The notes below the pieces were generated by a model that saw nothing but the letters and a program-made list of their open reading frames with translations, ran no database searches and was not told the DNA's origin. The position numbers and the translations under genes were made by a program. A DNA stretch of 64,000 bases from Diphasiastrum complanatum. Lineage: Eukaryota > Streptophyta > Lycopodiopsida > Lycopodiales > Lycopodiaceae. How positions within the stretch are numbered: the first letter of the stretch is position 1; each line of letters opens with the position of its first letter. The stretch is taken from positions 44,772,484 through 44,836,483 of the forward strand of contig CM055102.1 of assembly GCA_029204225.1 (NCBI GenBank). Reading direction: 5' to 3'. Below are positions 61,512 through 64,000 of this stretch, piece after piece.

Positions 61512-61690
61512 TAGCTCGGATCTGAGCATTTTAGGGCTTCTTTGAACTCATCATAACCTAACCCTAACATCTAGCCTAATTGATCATTGATCCACCCCTA
61601 ATTGGGGTGGATCAATGATCAATTAGGCTAGATGTTAGGGTTAGGTTATGATGAGTTCAAAGAAGCCCTAAAATGCTCAGATCCGAGCTA
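61512..61690. repeat. 87-bp perfect inverted repeat with 5-nt loop
   Basis: 61512-61598 and 61604-61690 are exact reverse complements, separated by taatt. The arms start tagctcggatctgagc and reach tgatccacccc at the loop. Checked base by base. Transcribed, it would form a long perfect hairpin. Confidence 0.97.
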
Positions 61691-61899
61691 GATCTAGGCT
61701 AGGGTTTTAGGCTTAGGGCAAGGAGAGTGAGTTAACTTCCTTATTACATGCTAGAAATCCACCTAACTTCAAGAAGGAAGTCGAATTTGCTATGTATTCC
61801 AAACTCCCATGAAGGGTAGACATGCACAAACAACCTAGATTAGGATTTACAAGAATCTAAACAACCTGTTATTTTTCTAGGATTGGTAGTTATTTATCT

Positions 61900-64000
61900 C
61901 TTGATAGGATGTAGTTTAGGCTTTGGTAGAAGTAGCTCATGAAGAACACAACTCCCGGTTTTCCTATGTTTCAACTTTTTATCACCTTCTTGCCTATATG
62001 ATTATCCCTTGCTACATGCTATACTTACCATTGGATAAATCTTTTATTGTACTTGCCAATGAGACTAACAAAACTCAAGCATATCTCATAGGTTATAAAA
62101 AAATGTAACAGTTGAATTATATATCAAGATAGACTACCACAACTTCTAAAACTATTGCTTCTACCAATATTAATGCAAGTGCGAAAATGATGATGGATGA
62201 GTTCGAGAAGCTTGGCCAAAAACAACAGACGCAAATAGAGAAAATGCAAGCTCAGCTTGAAGAGAAGCTGAAAGCATTAGAAGATCAGCATGCCCAAGTT
62301 AGTAAAGCTAGTAACAAAGCGTTGCATCACGTATATTCTAATAGAAAAAATGTTTGTTGCACCATCTGTGGTGGAAACGATACAATGCATGACTCACACA
62401 TAGCGTCATTTGTGCAATTCTACTGGTCATGAGAAAACATTTTGTTCATTCAATCCAAGGATTATTTAACAACGCTATCACAAGTATGGATATCATGGGG
62501 AATGGACGAGATGTGGGAATGCACATTCAATGCAAAGAATACATTATTTGGAAGAGGAATTAAGGAAAATATCAAAGGAGTGTGAAGAAAAATCTACAAA
62601 ATTGAAAACTTGTTTGGAAGAAAATGAGATGTTCAAAAAGGAGATTCAAACGTTGAAATCTTCTTTGCATCATTTTACAACTAGTAATGATGAGATAAAA
62701 ATTGCATTTCAATCCATGTGTATCTCATATTTGTCTCTTGTCAAATAAATGGATTTGCTCAACAAAAAGGTAAAAAGCAACAAGAGGAAAGACTGTTAAC
62801 CAAGGATATATGTGATCTATCATGTTATCAAAAAAGAAAAATCCGTGCATTCAAGTAAGTTATAGCTTATTTGGTTTAATATTATCATAATCACTAGTAT
62901 TATCATAATCAATAGCTTATTTATTAATTTCCACTCATAGTTTATTTGTTTATTATGTTGCTGTGATTACGATGAGTGTCCTAATCTCTAATGACTTTTG
63001 TATGAACATTATATTTGCAATGCAGCTCAACATTGGTTGTTGAAGACCATTTGGCCGATGAGATTTCCATTGGAAACTCACTAGGTTCTATTTTAGCTTC
63101 TAAATTTGTGAAATCAATGTTAAACAATAACAAAATGAGAAAGATTAGGCTTTAGTTACTGATAGCATTATGAATGAAGTTGGAAAAATATTGGATACTA
63201 CATTGGTTTAGGGGGCATGTGATTTTTCTAGCATCAGTAGAGAAGTATATGCAACAATATTTAAGATGATAAAAGAAGCATTTGCACATGTAAGTATAAA
63301 TTTTTTTTCAATCCCACGACCATTTCATCTATAAAAAAAAAAAAACATGTTAAACTAAGGTATGCAAAAAATAGTTGGTAATTCATCTCATATCAATGGA
63401 GTGTATTGCTCGAAGGGAGAATGTCTAGCTTATAACAATTCCAACAATCTATTTATTGACATCAATCAGTTACTAGCATTCATCATAGATCTTTACGGTA
63501 TCACAAATGAGAATGTCAATAACAAGTTGATAGTTGTTCTTAAGTTAGATGAGTCTGAAATTATAAAAGGACAAAAAATGGAGAGAGCCAGTCTTATGAT
63601 CATGAATGGAGCACTTTCAAATTCAGAAGACTCATAAGGCCTCAACTTTAGTGCCCAATCAGAAAATGATATTTGGTGGTTGACAGCTTTTCAGGTATAG
63701 TAGTTCCTTTATAGATTCTATAAGGATAATCTTATATGAATTCTATTTGGATAATCTTCTCTATGTTAATATTATTCTAAATCAATTTTTTGTTTCTCTG
63801 ATGAAAGAAGACCATGACATTTTTTCATGGATATTTAATAGAACGTCATATCTTGCTACCATCAAAAATCACATGGAGGGAGTTCCACTCAATGTTCCTG
63901 GATTTGGCACTTTCAACATAGAATGGCATTGAGCTAAACATCTGAAGACATTCAAATGTATGTTCAATGTATCCCATGGTGCTAACTCTAAACACCCTTG
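61900..64000 (+). pseudogene. Unidentified broken coding region, transposase-like
   Basis: A chain of plus-strand open pieces seems to come from one protein. First is a coiled coil (FEKLGQKQQTQIEKMQAQLE, 62187-62330), then a zinc-like C-x2-C...H region across a frameshift at about 62397 (CCTICGGNDTMHDSH; then HLCNSTGHEKTFC), and a second coiled coil (YLEEELRKISKECEEKSTKL, 62530-62748). A possible exon follows from 63025 after ttgcaatgcag (STLVVEDHLADEISIG), then VLKLDESEIIKGQKMERASL at about 63540 and SENDIWWLTAF at 63660. The end reads FGTFNIEWH, stop, then KTFKCMFNVSHGAN, running off the window. I do not recognise the family. Asp/Glu-rich DES and EWH motifs, zinc site and repeat surroundings suggest a DDE-type transposase, but this is a guess. 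Confidence 0.45.

Overview
This is nuclear DNA from a flowering (or at least seed) plant. The window is AT-rich, has no operon-like gene packing, and is dominated by plant LTR retrotransposons, LINEs and MITEs. Its one clearly real host gene is split by canonical GT-AG introns that retroelements have swollen to kilobases. The species cannot be told from what I see. The size of the introns fits a large, transposon-rich genome.

Layout. 0-8 kb holds a short chimera of two host gene fragments (plastid dicarboxylate transporter plus ABCB transporter), an LTR with a primer-binding site, two copies of a GC-rich repeat carrying a long CT microsatellite, a second LTR and two minisatellite arrays. 8-13.7 kb has no recognisable gene. 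13.8-24.5 kb is a stack of minus-strand retroelement remains: a LINE; a Ty3/gypsy pol with its 3' LTR; and a mosaic of gypsy and copia pieces headed by a gypsy LTR, primer-binding site and gag. 25.9-42.9 kb is a plus-strand GPAT9-type glycerol-3-phosphate acyltransferase gene, of which exons 3-12 (318 codons plus stop) are seen with all splice junctions in phase. Its introns carry an inverted LINE, a hAT-like MITE, a gypsy element that was itself hit by another MITE, and a second gypsy element. 43.5-56 kb is again retroelements: a LINE in two inverted halves, a two-LTR gypsy element deleted across its reverse transcriptase, a solo LTR, a LINE reverse transcriptase fragment and a gypsy gag-protease. 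56-64 kb has a third MITE, a LINE tail, an LTR with primer site and a local duplication, an 87-bp perfect palindrome, and a broken coding region with coiled coil and zinc-binding features that looks like a decayed transposase.

How it works together. Only the GPAT9 gene looks functional: an ER acyltransferase for the first step of glycerolipid and oil synthesis, with all four acyltransferase blocks kept. Exons 1-2 (about 58 residues in the family) were not found and should lie upstream of 25,898, before or among the 13.8-24.5 kb repeats. Everything else is mobile DNA, mostly dead, recording nested insertion, deletion, inversion and template switching.
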